NCBI GenBank assembly: GCA_018057825.1
Contig: JAGPCY010000014.1
Location: 1 to 64,000, forward strand
Direction: 5' to 3'
Origin: Kofleriaceae bacterium
GTDB taxonomy: Bacteria; Myxococcota_A; Polyangia; Haliangiales; Haliangiaceae
DNA length: 64,000 bases
Shown: positions 17,897 to 29,374 of the stretch, piece by piece
Layout: each line of letters begins with the position of its first letter
Position numbering within the stretch: the stretch's first letter is position 1
Made by a program: the position numbers and the translations under genes
The notes under the pieces: model-generated
What the model was told of the DNA's origin: nothing
The model's database searches: none
What the model saw: only the letters and a program-made list of their open reading frames with translations

Positions 17897-20005
17897 TCAG
17901 CCCGGGATCCGGCGTAGCTCGTACTTCTGCTGGCCGGCGTCGAGGACCAGCTTGGGGCGGCCGCCGTCGTCGGCGAGCATGAGCGTGAAGCCGGCCCACG
18001 GCGGGTCGGTCAAGATGATCCAGTCGGAGCCGTCGCGGCCGCGGTAGCGGCTGATCGCCGACGACCACTCGCCAGCGTCGAAGATCACCCGGTCGCCGTC
18101 GCGGCGCACCTCGACCGCGCCGATGCCGTCGGCGCGGTAGCGGCCGATCAGCGCGTCGAACCACGCGGCCGGCGCGGCGGCGTCGATGAGCGCGACCTCG
18201 GACGCCATCTCGGTCTTGGCCTGGGCCAGGGCGTGGGCCAGGTCGCGCTCGGCCTGGGCCTTGCCCGCGAACGCCAGCTCGAGGAACTTGCGGTGGACCG
18301 CGCTGCGGAAGCTGTTGGCGCCGCCGGCGTTGGTCAAGACCACCAGGCCGACGTCGTGCTCGGGGAGGAACACCAGATCCGAGGTGAAGCCGATGGTGTT
18401 GCCGCCGTGGCCGAAGGTCGGCACGCCCAGGTCGGCGTCGGTGAACACGCCCAGACCGTAGCTCTGGTTCTCGGAGATCTTCACCTGCGGCTGTCGCCGC
18501 GCCAGGAGGTTGTCCTCGGAGACAACCACCTTGCCCCGGGCGTCGCGGCCCTTGCGCAGCTCGAGCTGCAGGTAGCGACCGAGATCCTCGACCGTCGACC
18601 AGGCGCCGCCGGCCGGGCCGACCGACTCGACCGCGCCCTCGTTGCCGAGCGCGATCGGCCGGTAGGTGAGCGAGAGATCCTGGGCGTGGGGCTGCGCGGC
18701 GTCGGCGCGCTTGCCGGTCGCCAGCTCCATCGTGGTGGCGGTCATGCCCAGCGGTTTCAGCACGTAGCGGGACAGCGCCTTGGCGTAGGCGTCCGCCAGC
18801 GGGCCCTTGGGCTGCGCGGCGCGCGCCGCCGCGTAGCCGCCGGTGGCGACCATCAGGTTCGAGTACTGGAAGGTCTCACCGAAGCCGGTGGTCGGCTTCA
18901 TGTCCTTCATCGTCGCCAGGCGTCGCTCGGCGGTCCAGCCGGCGAACTCCATGATGAACTCGAGGTCCTGGCGCGGCATGCCGGTGCACGCGCACACCGT
19001 GTGGCGCAGCGTCACCGCCTCGGTGGTCGCGGCGTCGCCCAGCGCGAAGCCGGGCAGGAGCCTGGTGATCGGCGTGTCCCAGGTCAGAAGCCCGCGATCG
19101 GCGAGCGTCGCCATGAGCAGCGTCGTCAGCGACTTGGTGGTCGAGCCGATCATGAAGCGCGTCGACGGCGTAACCGGCTGTTTCGCGGCCAGCGAGCGCA
19201 CGCCGTGGCCCGACGACAGGAGCACGCGGTCGCGGCTCACGACCTGGACCGCGACCCCGGGGATGCCGGCCGCGACGCGGGCCTCTTCGACGTAGGCGTC
19301 GAAGGCGCGCAGGGTCTCGGCGTCGAGCTTGATCGGTCGGCCGGCGAACGACTCGCGGTCCATCCCCGGCGTGCGCAGGCTCTTGAGCGTCGCGCCGAGC
19401 TGCGCGCCGCGCCGGCCCAAGGCCGCCTGGCTGCCGTCGATCAGCGCGACGTACCAGGCCTTGCCCGAGCGCATGGCGAGCGCGAGCACGACCCGCGACT
19501 CCTCCGACGGCGTGACGTACACCGTCTGGGCCAGCGCGTCCCAGCCGTCGTCGGGCGGCCCCTCCTCGTCCTGGGCGACCGCGAGGGCGAACCCGGGCCG
19601 CACCTTGCGCCAGGCCTCGGCCACCGCGCCGGCGCGATCGGTCGCGGTCGTCGCCACCAACCACATCGACAGCTCGCGGCTGGGCTCGTCGAGGTGGACC
19701 AAGCCGTCGCGCTCGTCGGCGAGCCACCACCCGGGCGCGGCGGAGAACGTCGCGCCGGTCGCCATGACCACGGGGGTCTCGGCGTCGAGCTGGCGCATCG
19801 GCGCCGCCGGGGCGCTGGTCGGTGTCGCGGTGGTTGGCTCCGACTCGGTCGGGCGAGTGCTCGTCGGGGTCGTTGGACGGGACGCGGTCGTCGGAGGCGA
19901 CGACCCACCGCAGGCGACGGTCAGCCCGGTGAGGAGGGCAGTGGCGCGCAGGGCGAGGGCGCGCCGGGACGGCGGCGCGGGCGGAGCAGGGGGGCGGCAG
20001 CGCAT
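17897..20005 (-). CDS. Beta-lactamase-fold serine hydrolase, lipoprotein
   Basis: This encodes 702 residues. The ATG at 20005 gives a signal sequence with a Pro-rich n-region, a hydrophobic stretch and lipobox TVAC; longer starts are less likely. A Thr/Pro linker follows. An extra domain (about 70-240) precedes the class C beta-lactamase/DD-peptidase fold. Catalytic motifs: GSTTKS (Ser-x-x-Lys, about 286), QYSNLM (Tyr-x-Asn) and GHGGN. A C-terminal domain of about 110 residues resembles the lipocalin-like tail of penicillin-binding-protein-related esterases. It would act in the periplasm on peptides, esters or peptidoglycan; substrate is unknown. It is convergent with the HNH gene, 13 bases apart. 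Confidence 0.86.
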   Translation of the reverse strand: MRCRPPAPPAPPSRRALALRATALLTGLTVACGGSSPPTTASRPTTPTSTRPTESEPTTATPTSAPAAPMRQLDAETPVVMATGATFSAAPGWWLADERDGLVHLDEPSRELSMWLVATTATDRAGAVAEAWRKVRPGFALAVAQDEEGPPDDGWDALAQTVYVTPSEESRVVLALAMRSGKAWYVALIDGSQAALGRRGAQLGATLKSLRTPGMDRESFAGRPIKLDAETLRAFDAYVEEARVAAGIPGVAVQVVSRDRVLLSSGHGVRSLAAKQPVTPSTRFMIGSTTKSLTTLLMATLADRGLLTWDTPITRLLPGFALGDAATTEAVTLRHTVCACTGMPRQDLEFIMEFAGWTAERRLATMKDMKPTTGFGETFQYSNLMVATGGYAAARAAQPKGPLADAYAKALSRYVLKPLGMTATTMELATGKRADAAQPHAQDLSLTYRPIALGNEGAVESVGPAGGAWSTVEDLGRYLQLELRKGRDARGKVVVSEDNLLARRQPQVKISENQSYGLGVFTDADLGVPTFGHGGNTIGFTSDLVFLPEHDVGLVVLTNAGGANSFRSAVHRKFLELAFAGKAQAERDLAHALAQAKTEMASEVALIDAAAPAAWFDALIGRYRADGIGAVEVRRDGDRVIFDAGEWSSAISRYRGRDGSDWIILTDPPWAGFTLMLADDGGRPKLVLDAGQQKYELRRIPG

Positions 20006-20200
20006 GGAAGAGGGACCTCGGGTTCGCGGGATGCGACAGCGCGCGCGAAGTGCACGCCGCGCGCCACCGAGGATCACACGCCGGGACGCGCTACGCGGTC
20101 GCGCCGAGGGCCGGCCGCCTCGCCCCGCGGCTAGTGCGACGTCCCGCGGCTGTCGCAGCGCGCGGTCGCGAGGCCGCCGCCCGTCGTCCGTCGCCGCGGC

Positions 20201-20674
20201 CTACTCGAGCAAGCTGCGCAGCATCCACGCGGTCTTCTCGTGGACCTGCATGCGCTGGGTCAGCAGATCGCAGGTCGGCTGATCGCTGACCTCCTCGGCG
20301 GTCTTGAACACCTTGCGCGCAGTGCGGGCCACGGTCTCGTGGCCGGCCACCAGGAGCTTGATCATCTCCTGGGCCTTGGGCACGCCGTCCTCTTCGGTGA
20401 TCGCCGACAGCGCCGCGAACTGCTTGTACGTGCCGGGCGCCGGGAAGCCGAGCGCGCGGATGCGCTCGGCCACCAGATCGACGGCGAGGGCCAGCTCGTT
20501 GTAGTGGGCCTCGAACATGAGGTGGAGCGTCTGGAACATCGGCCCGGTGACGTTCCAGTGGAAGTTGTGGGTCTTGAGATAGAGCGTGTACGTGTCGGCC
20601 AACACGTGGGACAGGCCGCCGGCGATCTCCTCGCGCTTGGCGGCGTCGATGCCGATGTCGATGGTCGTGGTCAT
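20201..20674 (-). CDS. dps: Dps-family ferritin-like DNA-protection protein
   Basis: This encodes 157 residues, the usual Dps length. The ferroxidase motif is complete: [18 protein letters not shown] then FEAHYNELA, which supplies the His, Asp/Glu ligands at the dimer interface. Dps dodecamers oxidise Fe2+ with hydrogen peroxide and shield DNA. The ATG overlaps the TGA of the PerR-like gene (ATGA), so regulator and effector form one transcript. Confidence 0.92.
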   Translation of the reverse strand: MTTTIDIGIDAAKREEIAGGLSHVLADTYTLYLKTHNFHWNVTGPMFQTLHLMFEAHYNELALAVDLVAERIRALGFPAPGTYKQFAALSAITEEDGVPKAQEMIKLLVAGHETVARTARKVFKTAEEVSDQPTCDLLTQRMQVHEKTAWMLRSLLE

Positions 20675-21174
20675 GGCAGGTCGGGTTCCTTTCTCGAAGC
20701 AGTTGCCACGCAGGCCGCGCACACGCCGCGCACCTCGACGTGGGCGTCGGTGATCGTGCCCAGCGCGCGCACGCCGTCGGGCACGTAGTTGGCGATCAGG
20801 TGATCGCGCTCGTCGCCGGCCCCGGCCTCGGGGCGCACGAAGTCGCGCACCAACCCGCACCGGGTGCAGACGTAGTGGTGATGGTGGTCGAGGTTGGCGT
20901 CGAACCGCGCCCGGTCGTAGGACGGTCCGAGGGTCACGACCAGGCCGAGCTCGTGGAGCCGCCACAGCGTCCGGTACACGGTGTCGAGGGACACCGTTGG
21001 GACCCGGCGCTGCACGGCCCGAAAGATCGACTCGGCGTCGGGGTGCTCGGTCGAGGCCACCAGCTCGCGGAAGATCTCCAGGCGCTGGTGGGTCATCCGC
21101 ACGCCCGCGTCGCGCGCCACCTCGGTCAGGTGGGCGAGGCGGCGGGCCCGGTCGGGAGCGGGGTCGGCGAGCAT
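20671..21174 (-). CDS. perR: Fur-family peroxide sensor, PerR-like
   Basis: This encodes 167 residues from the ATG at 21174; an upstream start at 21312 would read through the palindrome and is rejected. The winged helix is [15 protein letters not shown] with [10 protein letters not shown] as the recognition region. The metal sites are [12 protein letters not shown] and GVCAAC, with the two CxxC pairs. The operon with dps, a classic PerR target, supports a role in peroxide response rather than iron or zinc uptake. A perfect 7-1-7 palindrome lies 8 bases before the start, so autoregulation is expected. Confidence 0.85.
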   Translation of the reverse strand: MLADPAPDRARRLAHLTEVARDAGVRMTHQRLEIFRELVASTEHPDAESIFRAVQRRVPTVSLDTVYRTLWRLHELGLVVTLGPSYDRARFDANLDHHHHYVCTRCGLVRDFVRPEAGAGDERDHLIANYVPDGVRALGTITDAHVEVRGVCAACVATASRKEPDLP

Positions 21175-21181
21175 CTCTACC

Positions 21182-21196
21182 TGCGGATGATCCGCA
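21182..21196. promoter_or_regulatory. Putative PerR operator, perfect 7-1-7 palindrome
   Basis: TGCGGATGATCCGCA has Fur-family spacing but a half-site different from the Zur boxes (TGCGGAT against TGCAACA), as expected if the two regulators do not cross-talk. Confidence 0.72.
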
Positions 21197-21249
21197 ACAA
21201 CCAGGTAAGTCCCCGTGATGAAGCCGTCAAGGCCCGGACTGAACCCTCC

Positions 21250-21261
21250 CCTATATATAGG
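21250..21261. promoter_or_regulatory. AT-rich palindrome, possible perR-dps promoter element
   Basis: CCTATATATAGG stands out in a GC-rich intergenic region between the aconitase stop and the perR start. It could hold a -10 box about 75 bases before perR. This is a guess from composition. Confidence 0.35.
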
Positions 21262-21360
21262 TGCGAGGCGCCCCTCGCCGGCGGTCGAGCACGGCCGGCC
21301 GCTCTCGCTCAACTGGCCATGGCCAGGCCCAGCGCGAGCACGGCGGCGCGGCGCATCGCG

Positions 21361-23340
<1,980 letters not shown>

Positions 23341-23416
23341 CTGCCTCGGGGTTTACCACGCGCCCACGGCGGTCGAGCAAGCGCGCGGCCGGCGCAGTGT
23401 CGACGCGGTGCGGCGA

Positions 23417-24781
23417 TCAAGCGCCGGGGCGGGTGGTGCGGGCGGTGGCCCGCGGCGCCGCTGAGCGGGCAGTGCGCAGTCGATGGTCGAGGTCGGGCGC
23501 CGGGGTGAAGACGAACGCCCGTCCGTCCTGGTGCTTGAGCAGCCAGCCGCGCTCGGCGAGGGCGAGGAGGTCGGTGCGCGCGGTCTGGTAGGTCACGCCC
23601 TGGCTAGTGCGGTGCGCGTCGATCGTGAACTCAGCGTCGGCGCTGCGCACGGCCTTGGCCAGGAGCTGGCGTTGGCGGCGGTTGACCCCGCGCACGCCGC
23701 GAAGCAGTACGTCGATCGACCTGACCTCGTTGGCCTTGCGCCGCACGTAGGCGAACACGTCCTCGATCGCCCGGCGCACGATCTGGAGCTGGTACAAGAC
23801 GAAGTAGGTCGCGTCGTGCGTCGACTCGCTACGCACATAGGAGCGCGCGTACTGAGCGCGCGCTTTGTTGAGCAGGCGCGAGATCGAGATGAACTCGGTC
23901 AGCCAGTAGCCCTCGCGCAGCATCTGCCAGTAGAACACGGCCCGCGCCGTCCGGCCGTTGCCGTCGACGAACGGGTGATCGAAGCCGATCCAGAAGTGCA
24001 GGAGGATCGCGCGGACGACCGGGTGCAGGAAGCCCTCAGGGACCTCCCCGGCGGCGAAGCGCCCTAGCATCGCCAGGCGCTCCGGCAGCGAGTCGGCCGG
24101 TGGAGGCGTGTGGACGACCTCGCCGCTCGCGACGTCGATGACCCGAACATCCTCGTCCGCTCGGCGGAAGCGGCCCGCATCGTCAGCCGGGAGGGTGCCC
24201 GCGACCACGACGCGATGGAGCTCCTGCACCGCCTTCGGCGTGATGGGCTGGTGTTGATGCTCGCGCACCCACTCCATCGCGCGGTAGTTGCTGAGGATCA
24301 TGCGCTCGCTGTCATTGCGCGGCGGGCGGCCCTTCGCGAGCATCTCCTTGGCCGCTCGCCGGGTGGTCGACGCACCTTCGAGCTGACTCGAGGTGATGGC
24401 CTCCTCCATCAGGCCGGCGACGACGTAGCGATCCCGGGTCGCCGGGTTGGTGACCGGCTCCGGCAGCTCGATGCGCCCGCTCGCGTCGCGATCGATCGTG
24501 TGGACCAGGCGCCGGAGCGAGTCGGGGTTGGAGATGCCGAAGCTCGTGCCCCGGTCCTCTAGCGGGAGCGACACCGAGGTGGCGTGGCGGGCGCTCAAGA
24601 GCGAAAGCCACCACTCGTCCCGGGACAGCCCGGCCGGTGGCGTTCGGTAGGCCAGATCGTCCCAGTGGTAGTACTCCCCGTCGACCTCGGGCCGCCCTGT
24701 GAAGAGGCGCTGGGCTCGCTCGCTGGTGAGGTCCAACCCTCTGAGAAGACTCGGGAACGTGGGAGGGTTCGCCGCCTTCAT
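23417..24781 (-). CDS. Fic-domain protein, class II (probable AMP transferase)
   Basis: This encodes 454 residues. The Fic motif HPFVDGNGRTAR (about 266-277) is complete, with catalytic His. The N-terminal inhibitory helix has SSQLEGA (about 130-136), matching (S/T)xxxE(G/N), so the enzyme is self-inhibited until Glu is displaced. A C-terminal winged-helix-like region (TYQTARTDLLALAERGWL) is common in Fic regulators. Class II Fic proteins AMPylate or deAMPylate proteins. Host target is unknown. An AT-rich inverted repeat 44 bases upstream may be its operator or promoter. Confidence 0.9.
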   Translation of the reverse strand: MKAANPPTFPSLLRGLDLTSERAQRLFTGRPEVDGEYYHWDDLAYRTPPAGLSRDEWWLSLLSARHATSVSLPLEDRGTSFGISNPDSLRRLVHTIDRDASGRIELPEPVTNPATRDRYVVAGLMEEAITSSQLEGASTTRRAAKEMLAKGRPPRNDSERMILSNYRAMEWVREHQHQPITPKAVQELHRVVVAGTLPADDAGRFRRADEDVRVIDVASGEVVHTPPPADSLPERLAMLGRFAAGEVPEGFLHPVVRAILLHFWIGFDHPFVDGNGRTARAVFYWQMLREGYWLTEFISISRLLNKARAQYARSYVRSESTHDATYFVLYQLQIVRRAIEDVFAYVRRKANEVRSIDVLLRGVRGVNRRQRQLLAKAVRSADAEFTIDAHRTSQGVTYQTARTDLLALAERGWLLKHQDGRAFVFTPAPDLDHRLRTARSAAPRATARTTRPGA

Positions 24782-24824
24782 GGACTAGCTCCTGCGGCGA
24801 ATTGTACCTCGCCACAGAGCGAAG

Positions 24825-24852
24825 ACTACTAATTTATATGTGAATTAGTAGT
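24825..24852. promoter_or_regulatory. AT-rich inverted repeat upstream of fic
   Basis: Arms ACTACTAATT and AATTAGTAGT are perfect complements flanking TATATGTG. It lies between the APH-kinase stop (24857) and the fic start (24781). A regulator binding site or promoter is more likely than a terminator, since the stem has few G-C pairs and no U tract. Confidence 0.55.
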
Positions 24853-24856
24853 TGGC

Positions 24857-25912
24857 CTACAGGCGGCCGGCATCGATCGCCCGCGCCGCCTGCTCGGACA
24901 GCGCCTTGACGCCGTGGATGAAGATCGCGAAGCGCGGATCCGTGGTCAGGCCCTTGGCGAACCGGTAGTAGATCTGCTGGGCGACCACCGCGGTCTTCCA
25001 CAGCCCGTAGGCGTAGTAGAAGACCGCGTCCTCGACCGCGCGGCCGCTGACCGCGACGTAGCGGGCCAGCACCTCGGCCCGCGTCATCATGCCCGGCAGG
25101 TGGGTGAGGCCGAACCGCAGCATGTGCATCGGCTGCGCGTCGTTGGCCTCGACCCAGTAGCCGAGCGAGGTCCCGAGGTCCATGCGCGGATCGCCGAGCG
25201 TCGCCATCTCCCAGTCGAGGACGCCGACCACCTGGGTCAAGCCGCGATCGAAGATCAGGTTGTCGAACTTCCAGTCGTTGTGGAGGAGCGCCGGCGGACC
25301 GTCGGCCGGCTGATGGGCCGCCAGCCAGGCCGCGACCTCGTCGACCACCGGCAGCTCGTCGGTGCGCGACCCGGCGTAGCGCTCGGTCCAGCCCGCGACC
25401 TGGCGCCCGACGTACCCGGCCGGCTTGCCCAGCCCGGCCAGGCCCACCGCCGCGAAGTCGACCGCGTGGAGCTCGGCCAGGGCGTCGATCAGGAGCTCGC
25501 ACAGCCGCCGGTTGGTGGCGGCGTCGAGGGCGAGGTCGGTCGGCACGTCCTTGCGCAGGATCACGCCGTCCTTCTGCTCCATCAGGTAGAACGTGCAGCC
25601 GAGCACGGCGTCGTCGGTGCACAGCGCGATCGGGCGCGGGGCCTTGGGGTAGACCGGGGCCAGCGCCGACAGCACGGTGTGCTCGCGGCCCATGTCGTGA
25701 GCGGTCTTGACCTTGGAGCCGAAGGGCGGTCGGCGCAGGACGAAGGCCTCGGCGCCGCGCGTGATCTGGTAGGTCAGGTTGGAGTGGCCGCCCGGGAACT
25801 GCAGCACCTCGACCGGCGCGTGGCCGCCGAGGACGCCGTCGAGCCAGGCGCCCAGGGCGCCGGCGTCGAGCTCCTCACCGCGACGCGGCGGCCGCGGTCC
25901 GCCGACCGTCAC
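24857..25912 (-). CDS. APH-type kinase, ACAD10/11 N-terminal-domain-like
   Basis: This encodes 351 residues from a GTG that overlaps the acyl-CoA dehydrogenase stop (GTGA). The aminoglycoside-phosphotransferase fold has [10 protein letters not shown] near the N-terminus, the catalytic loop [11 protein letters not shown] and the metal-binding [12 protein letters not shown]. In ACAD10/ACAD11 this domain is fused to an acyl-CoA dehydrogenase and phosphorylates 4-hydroxyacyl-CoA. In Pseudomonas levulinate use the two are separate proteins (LvaA, LvaC). The adjacent dehydrogenase makes the same role probable here. It is not an antibiotic-resistance gene by these criteria. Confidence 0.87.
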   Translation of the reverse strand: MTVGGPRPPRRGEELDAGALGAWLDGVLGGHAPVEVLQFPGGHSNLTYQITRGAEAFVLRRPPFGSKVKTAHDMGREHTVLSALAPVYPKAPRPIALCTDDAVLGCTFYLMEQKDGVILRKDVPTDLALDAATNRRLCELLIDALAELHAVDFAAVGLAGLGKPAGYVGRQVAGWTERYAGSRTDELPVVDEVAAWLAAHQPADGPPALLHNDWKFDNLIFDRGLTQVVGVLDWEMATLGDPRMDLGTSLGYWVEANDAQPMHMLRFGLTHLPGMMTRAEVLARYVAVSGRAVEDAVFYYAYGLWKTAVVAQQIYYRFAKGLTTDPRFAIFIHGVKALSEQAARAIDAGRL

Positions 25913-27108
25913 GCCGCGCCTCCGTGCTTGGCCAGCAGGCGCTTGGCCACGACCATCTTGTGGACCTCGTCGGGGCCATCGTAGATGCGCGCGCCGCGCT
26001 CGTGGACGTAGTAGTGGGCCAGGAGCGTGTCGCTGGTGACGCCCAGCGCGCCGTGGACCTGGATCGCGCGATCGATCAACCGCATCATCACGTCGGCGAC
26101 GTAGAACTTGATGATCGACACCTGATCGCGGGCGGCGTGGAAGCCGCGGTGCTCGATGGTCCACGCCGCGTTGAGCGTCAGGAGGCGCGCGGCGTCGATC
26201 TCGGCCCGGGCCTCGGCGATCCAGGCCTGGATCACCTGGCGGCTGGCCAGGGTCTTGTCGGGGGCGATCTTGCGGGCGGCGGCGCGCGCGCACATGAGCT
26301 CGAACACCCGCTCGCAGATGCCGATCCACCGCATGCAGTGGTGGATGCGGCCAGGGCCGAGGCGCTCCTGGGCGATCAGGAAGCCGGCGCCCTCGGGGCC
26401 GAGCAGGTTGGCGACCGGCACCCGGCAGTCGCGGTAGCGGATCTCGCCGTGGCTGGCCCAGCCGGCGCCGGCGTCGCCCATGATCGGGATGTTGCGCACC
26501 AGCTCGAAGCCAGGCGTGTCGGTCGGCACGATGATCATCGACGCGCGGGCGTGGGGCGCCGCGCTCGGGTTGGTCACCGCCATGACGATCGCGAAGGCCG
26601 CGCCGTCGGCGCCGGTGGTGAACCACTTGTGGCCGTCGATGACCCAGTGATCGCCGTCCTTGGTCGCGGTACACGACAGCATCGTTGGGTTCGACCCGGG
26701 GTTGTCGGGCTCGGTCATCGAGAAGCAGCTCCGCAGCTCACCGGCGGCCAGGGGCATCATCCACCGCGCCTTCTGCTCCGGGCTGCCCCACTTGTGCAGC
26801 ACCTCGAGGTTGCCGGCGTCGGGCGCCTGACAGCCGAAGGCGTAGTGGCCGAGCGGCGAGCGACCGAGGCGCTCCGACACCAGCGCGTGATCGACCAGGC
26901 CCAGGCCAAGCCCACCGACGTCCTTGGGGAGCTGCGGGCCCCACAGCCCGGCGGCCTTGACCGCGGCGCGCAGCTCGTCGAGGAGCGGGCCGGCCGCGGC
27001 GAACCCGCGGGCCAGGACCTCGGCCTCGGCCGGGATGATGCGGTCGGTGAGCAGGCGGTCGACGCCGTCGAGGATCGGGGTCAGGTGGGCCGGGGTCGAG
27101 AAGTCCAT
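25909..27108 (-). CDS. Acyl-CoA dehydrogenase, ACAD11/LvaC-like
   Basis: This encodes 399 residues. The flavin fold is typical: [27 protein letters not shown] and the C-terminal [13 protein letters not shown] and YDGPDEVHK. The last motif is characteristic of the ACAD10/11 branch. Together with the overlapping APH kinase it would convert 4-hydroxyacyl-CoA into an enoyl- or 3-hydroxyacyl-CoA for beta-oxidation. ATG 27108 is preferred: the earlier start has no homologous sequence. It is divergent from a pirin gene, 96 bases apart. Confidence 0.9.
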   Translation of the reverse strand: MDFSTPAHLTPILDGVDRLLTDRIIPAEAEVLARGFAAAGPLLDELRAAVKAAGLWGPQLPKDVGGLGLGLVDHALVSERLGRSPLGHYAFGCQAPDAGNLEVLHKWGSPEQKARWMMPLAAGELRSCFSMTEPDNPGSNPTMLSCTATKDGDHWVIDGHKWFTTGADGAAFAIVMAVTNPSAAPHARASMIIVPTDTPGFELVRNIPIMGDAGAGWASHGEIRYRDCRVPVANLLGPEGAGFLIAQERLGPGRIHHCMRWIGICERVFELMCARAAARKIAPDKTLASRQVIQAWIAEARAEIDAARLLTLNAAWTIEHRGFHAARDQVSIIKFYVADVMMRLIDRAIQVHGALGVTSDTLLAHYYVHERGARIYDGPDEVHKMVVAKRLLAKHGGAA

Positions 27109-27204
27109 CCCCCCGTGGATCGCACAGATCGTCGGGCCGTGGGCGAACGGACCGTTCCACCGCCGCCGCTTCCGGAGCGCTCGGGCAGGGCTACCGTGGG
27201 TCCC

Positions 27205-27900
27205 ATGACGCTCACCGTTCGCCCCGCCGCCGAGCGCGGTCACGCCGATCACGGCTGGCTCGACAGCTACCACTCGTTCTCGTTCGCCGACTACCACGAC
27301 CCGCGGCACATGGGCTTCCGGGCCCTGCGCGTGATCAACGACGATCGGGTCGCGCCGAACATGGGCTTCGGCACCCACGGTCACCGCGACATGGAGATCA
27401 TCTCGTACGTGCTGGCCGGCGAGCTGGCCCACCGCGACTCCCTGGGCAACGGCTCGACCATCCGCCCCGGCGACGTCCAGCGCATGAGCGCGGGCACCGG
27501 CGTCAGGCACAGCGAGCTCAACCCATCGTCGACGACGCCGGTCCACTTCCTCCAGATCTGGATCGTGCCCGACCGCGCTGGCCACGCGCCGAGCTACGAG
27601 CAGATCGCGGTCCCGCCCGAGGAGCTGGCCGGGCGGCTGCGGCTGATCGCGTCGCCCGACGGCGCGGCCGGCTCGGTGACGATCCACCAGGACGCCCGGG
27701 TCTACGCGGCCCGGCTGTCGCCTGGCCAGACCGTCGAGCATGTGGTCGCGCCCGGGCGCCACGCCTGGCTCCAGGTCGCGCGCGGCGCGGTCACGGTCGG
27801 CGCCACCGCGCTGTCCGCCGGCGATGGCGCGTCGACGTCGACCCCGGGGCCGCTGGTGCTCGCGGGCGACGGCGAGGTCCTGATCTTCGACCTGGCGTGA
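27205..27900 (+). CDS. Pirin-family cupin protein
   Basis: This encodes 231 residues, two cupin domains. The N-terminal cupin has the metal set in GTHGHRDMEIISYVL and HRDSLGN, then TGVRHSELNP; the C-terminal cupin is weaker (LQVARGAVTVGATAL). Related YhhW proteins bind a divalent metal and can act as quercetinases; others act as redox-sensing regulators. Function here is open. The gene starts at ATG 27205. Confidence 0.9.
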   Translation: MTLTVRPAAERGHADHGWLDSYHSFSFADYHDPRHMGFRALRVINDDRVAPNMGFGTHGHRDMEIISYVLAGELAHRDSLGNGSTIRPGDVQRMSAGTGVRHSELNPSSTTPVHFLQIWIVPDRAGHAPSYEQIAVPPEELAGRLRLIASPDGAAGSVTIHQDARVYAARLSPGQTVEHVVAPGRHAWLQVARGAVTVGATALSAGDGASTSTPGPLVLAGDGEVLIFDLA

Positions 27901-27907
27901 GGCGAGG

Positions 27908-29374
27908 CTACTCGCAGTCGGCGTAGCCCTCGGCCGACACGCCGCAGGTCTGGCCCGAGGCCGCGCAGTCCACCTGCACCAGCCGACCGCCGTCGCAGTG
28001 ACTGACGATCGCGCCGTCGCAGGCGCCGGTCGTCGGCAGGTCGGCGCATTCGTCGACGAGGGCGCTGCCCGAGGCCAGGCCGATCGAGCCCCAGTTCTCG
28101 ACCGCGCGCGCGATCGTCCGCGTGATCGAGCGGGTGGTGAAGCCGGCCTTGCTCGCGGTGATCGTCACCGCGCCCTCGGCGACGGCGGCGAAGCGGTACA
28201 CGCCGCTGGCGTCGGAGGTGGCGGTCTGGCCGGTCGACAAGGTCACGGTGGCGCCGGCCAGTCGGGCGCTGGTGTCGCTGCCGCGGTAGATCACGCCGGT
28301 CAGGATCCCGGTGCCGGCGGCCCGGGCCAGGCTGATCGAGCCCCAGTTCTCGACCCCGCTGGCCAGCACCCGGTCGATCGAGCTGGTGCGGAAGCCGGTC
28401 TTGGCCGCGGTGATCGTGGCGTTGCCGGTGGCCAGTCCGGTCAGCGTGTACGTGCCGTCGGCGGAGGTCGTGGTCGAGCGCGCGCCGACGGTGACGGTGG
28501 CGCCCGCGATCCGCGCGCTGGTGTCGGCGCCCTCGTAGATCACGCCGGTCAGGGTCACGGTCGCGGTCGGCGGTGGCGGCGGGACGGGGGTGCCGCCCGC
28601 GTCGCAGGCCGGGCCGATCGCGAAGCCGCCGGCCGGCGAGCGATCCATCCGCGCCGCGGTCGCGTCACCCCAGACGCCGTCCTCGGCGATCCGATCGCCG
28701 GGGTTGTTGCGGTTCCACAGCCGCTGGAAGGCCTTGACCGCGAGGGTGCGGATGTCGACCGCGCCCGCGCCCTGATAGTCGAAGTGGACCGCGTCGCCCG
28801 AGCCGAACCAGCGGTAGCCCTGGTTGGTGAGCCGGGTCCGCCACGACGAGTACGACGGTACGTCGATGGCGACGCCGGACTCGTGGTTCGAACGACCGGG
28901 CTTGGCCGCGAGGCTGACCACGCTGGTGCAGCGGCCCTTGGTGTACCAGTAGTAGAGGACGTACTGCTGGGCGGTGGCTCGGGTGGTCGACGAGATCGAG
29001 ATCGCCGCGCCGCTGGTCGCCGCGCGCAGGCCGCGAGCCGCGCCGACGTTCAACTGCGGCAGCGCCCCGGCGCCCAGGCTGACGCCGGGGATGGTCGCGA
29101 TCGACGTCAAGGTGTCGGGCCGCAGGCAGTTGACCTCGGCGAGGAGCTGCTGGGCCAGGGGCTTCACCCCGGCGGTCGAGCACGCGGTGCGGGCGACGTC
29201 GCCGACCGTGGCGCCGGCCGCGAACAGGTGGCGATCGGGCAGGTCGGGGTCCGACAGGAGGACGTCCTCCTCGTCGCCGTGATCGTGGCCGTCGACGACC
29301 ACGTCGGTCGTGCAGGCGGCGAAGGCCAGGAAGAGCACCAGGGGGATGAGGGCGAGGGCGCGGACGGAGCGCAT
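27908..29374 (-). CDS. Secreted M15-like peptidase with two carboxypeptidase-regulatory repeats
   Basis: This encodes 488 residues with lipobox AFAAC after a signal sequence. Residues about 50-240 contain KPGRSNHESGVAIDV and GDAVHFDY, the His-Asp-His zinc ligands of D-Ala-D-Ala carboxypeptidase/VanY-like (M15) peptidases. A short GDRIAEDGVWGDAT unit resembles a peptidoglycan-binding helix. Two Ig-like CarboxypepD_reg repeats follow (GVIYEGADTSARIAGATVTV and GVIYRGSDTSARLAGATVTL), then a Cys-rich C-terminus. It likely cleaves peptidoglycan cross-link peptides outside the cell, perhaps of prey. It ends 8 bases from the convergent pirin stop. Confidence 0.78.
   Translation of the reverse strand: MRSVRALALIPLVLFLAFAACTTDVVVDGHDHGDEEDVLLSDPDLPDRHLFAAGATVGDVARTACSTAGVKPLAQQLLAEVNCLRPDTLTSIATIPGVSLGAGALPQLNVGAARGLRAATSGAAISISSTTRATAQQYVLYYWYTKGRCTSVVSLAAKPGRSNHESGVAIDVPSYSSWRTRLTNQGYRWFGSGDAVHFDYQGAGAVDIRTLAVKAFQRLWNRNNPGDRIAEDGVWGDATAARMDRSPAGGFAIGPACDAGGTPVPPPPPTATVTLTGVIYEGADTSARIAGATVTVGARSTTTSADGTYTLTGLATGNATITAAKTGFRTSSIDRVLASGVENWGSISLARAAGTGILTGVIYRGSDTSARLAGATVTLSTGQTATSDASGVYRFAAVAEGAVTITASKAGFTTRSITRTIARAVENWGSIGLASGSALVDECADLPTTGACDGAIVSHCDGGRLVQVDCAASGQTCGVSAEGYADCE

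Noticed and set aside
18233-20134. Plus-strand frame over the serine hydrolase gene
   Set aside because: Composition is shadow-like and the minus strand carries all beta-lactamase motifs.
24825-24852. Rho-independent terminator after the APH gene
   Set aside because: The stem is AT-rich and no T tract follows, so it does not meet the usual form.
24857-25912. Aminoglycoside resistance gene
   Set aside because: The APH fold occurs here in the ACAD10/11 context next to an acyl-CoA dehydrogenase, so lipid or hydroxy-acid phosphorylation is more likely.
28881-28900. GGTTCGAAC-like string suggesting a tRNA arm
   Set aside because: No acceptor or anticodon stem fits around it, and it lies inside the M15-like gene.
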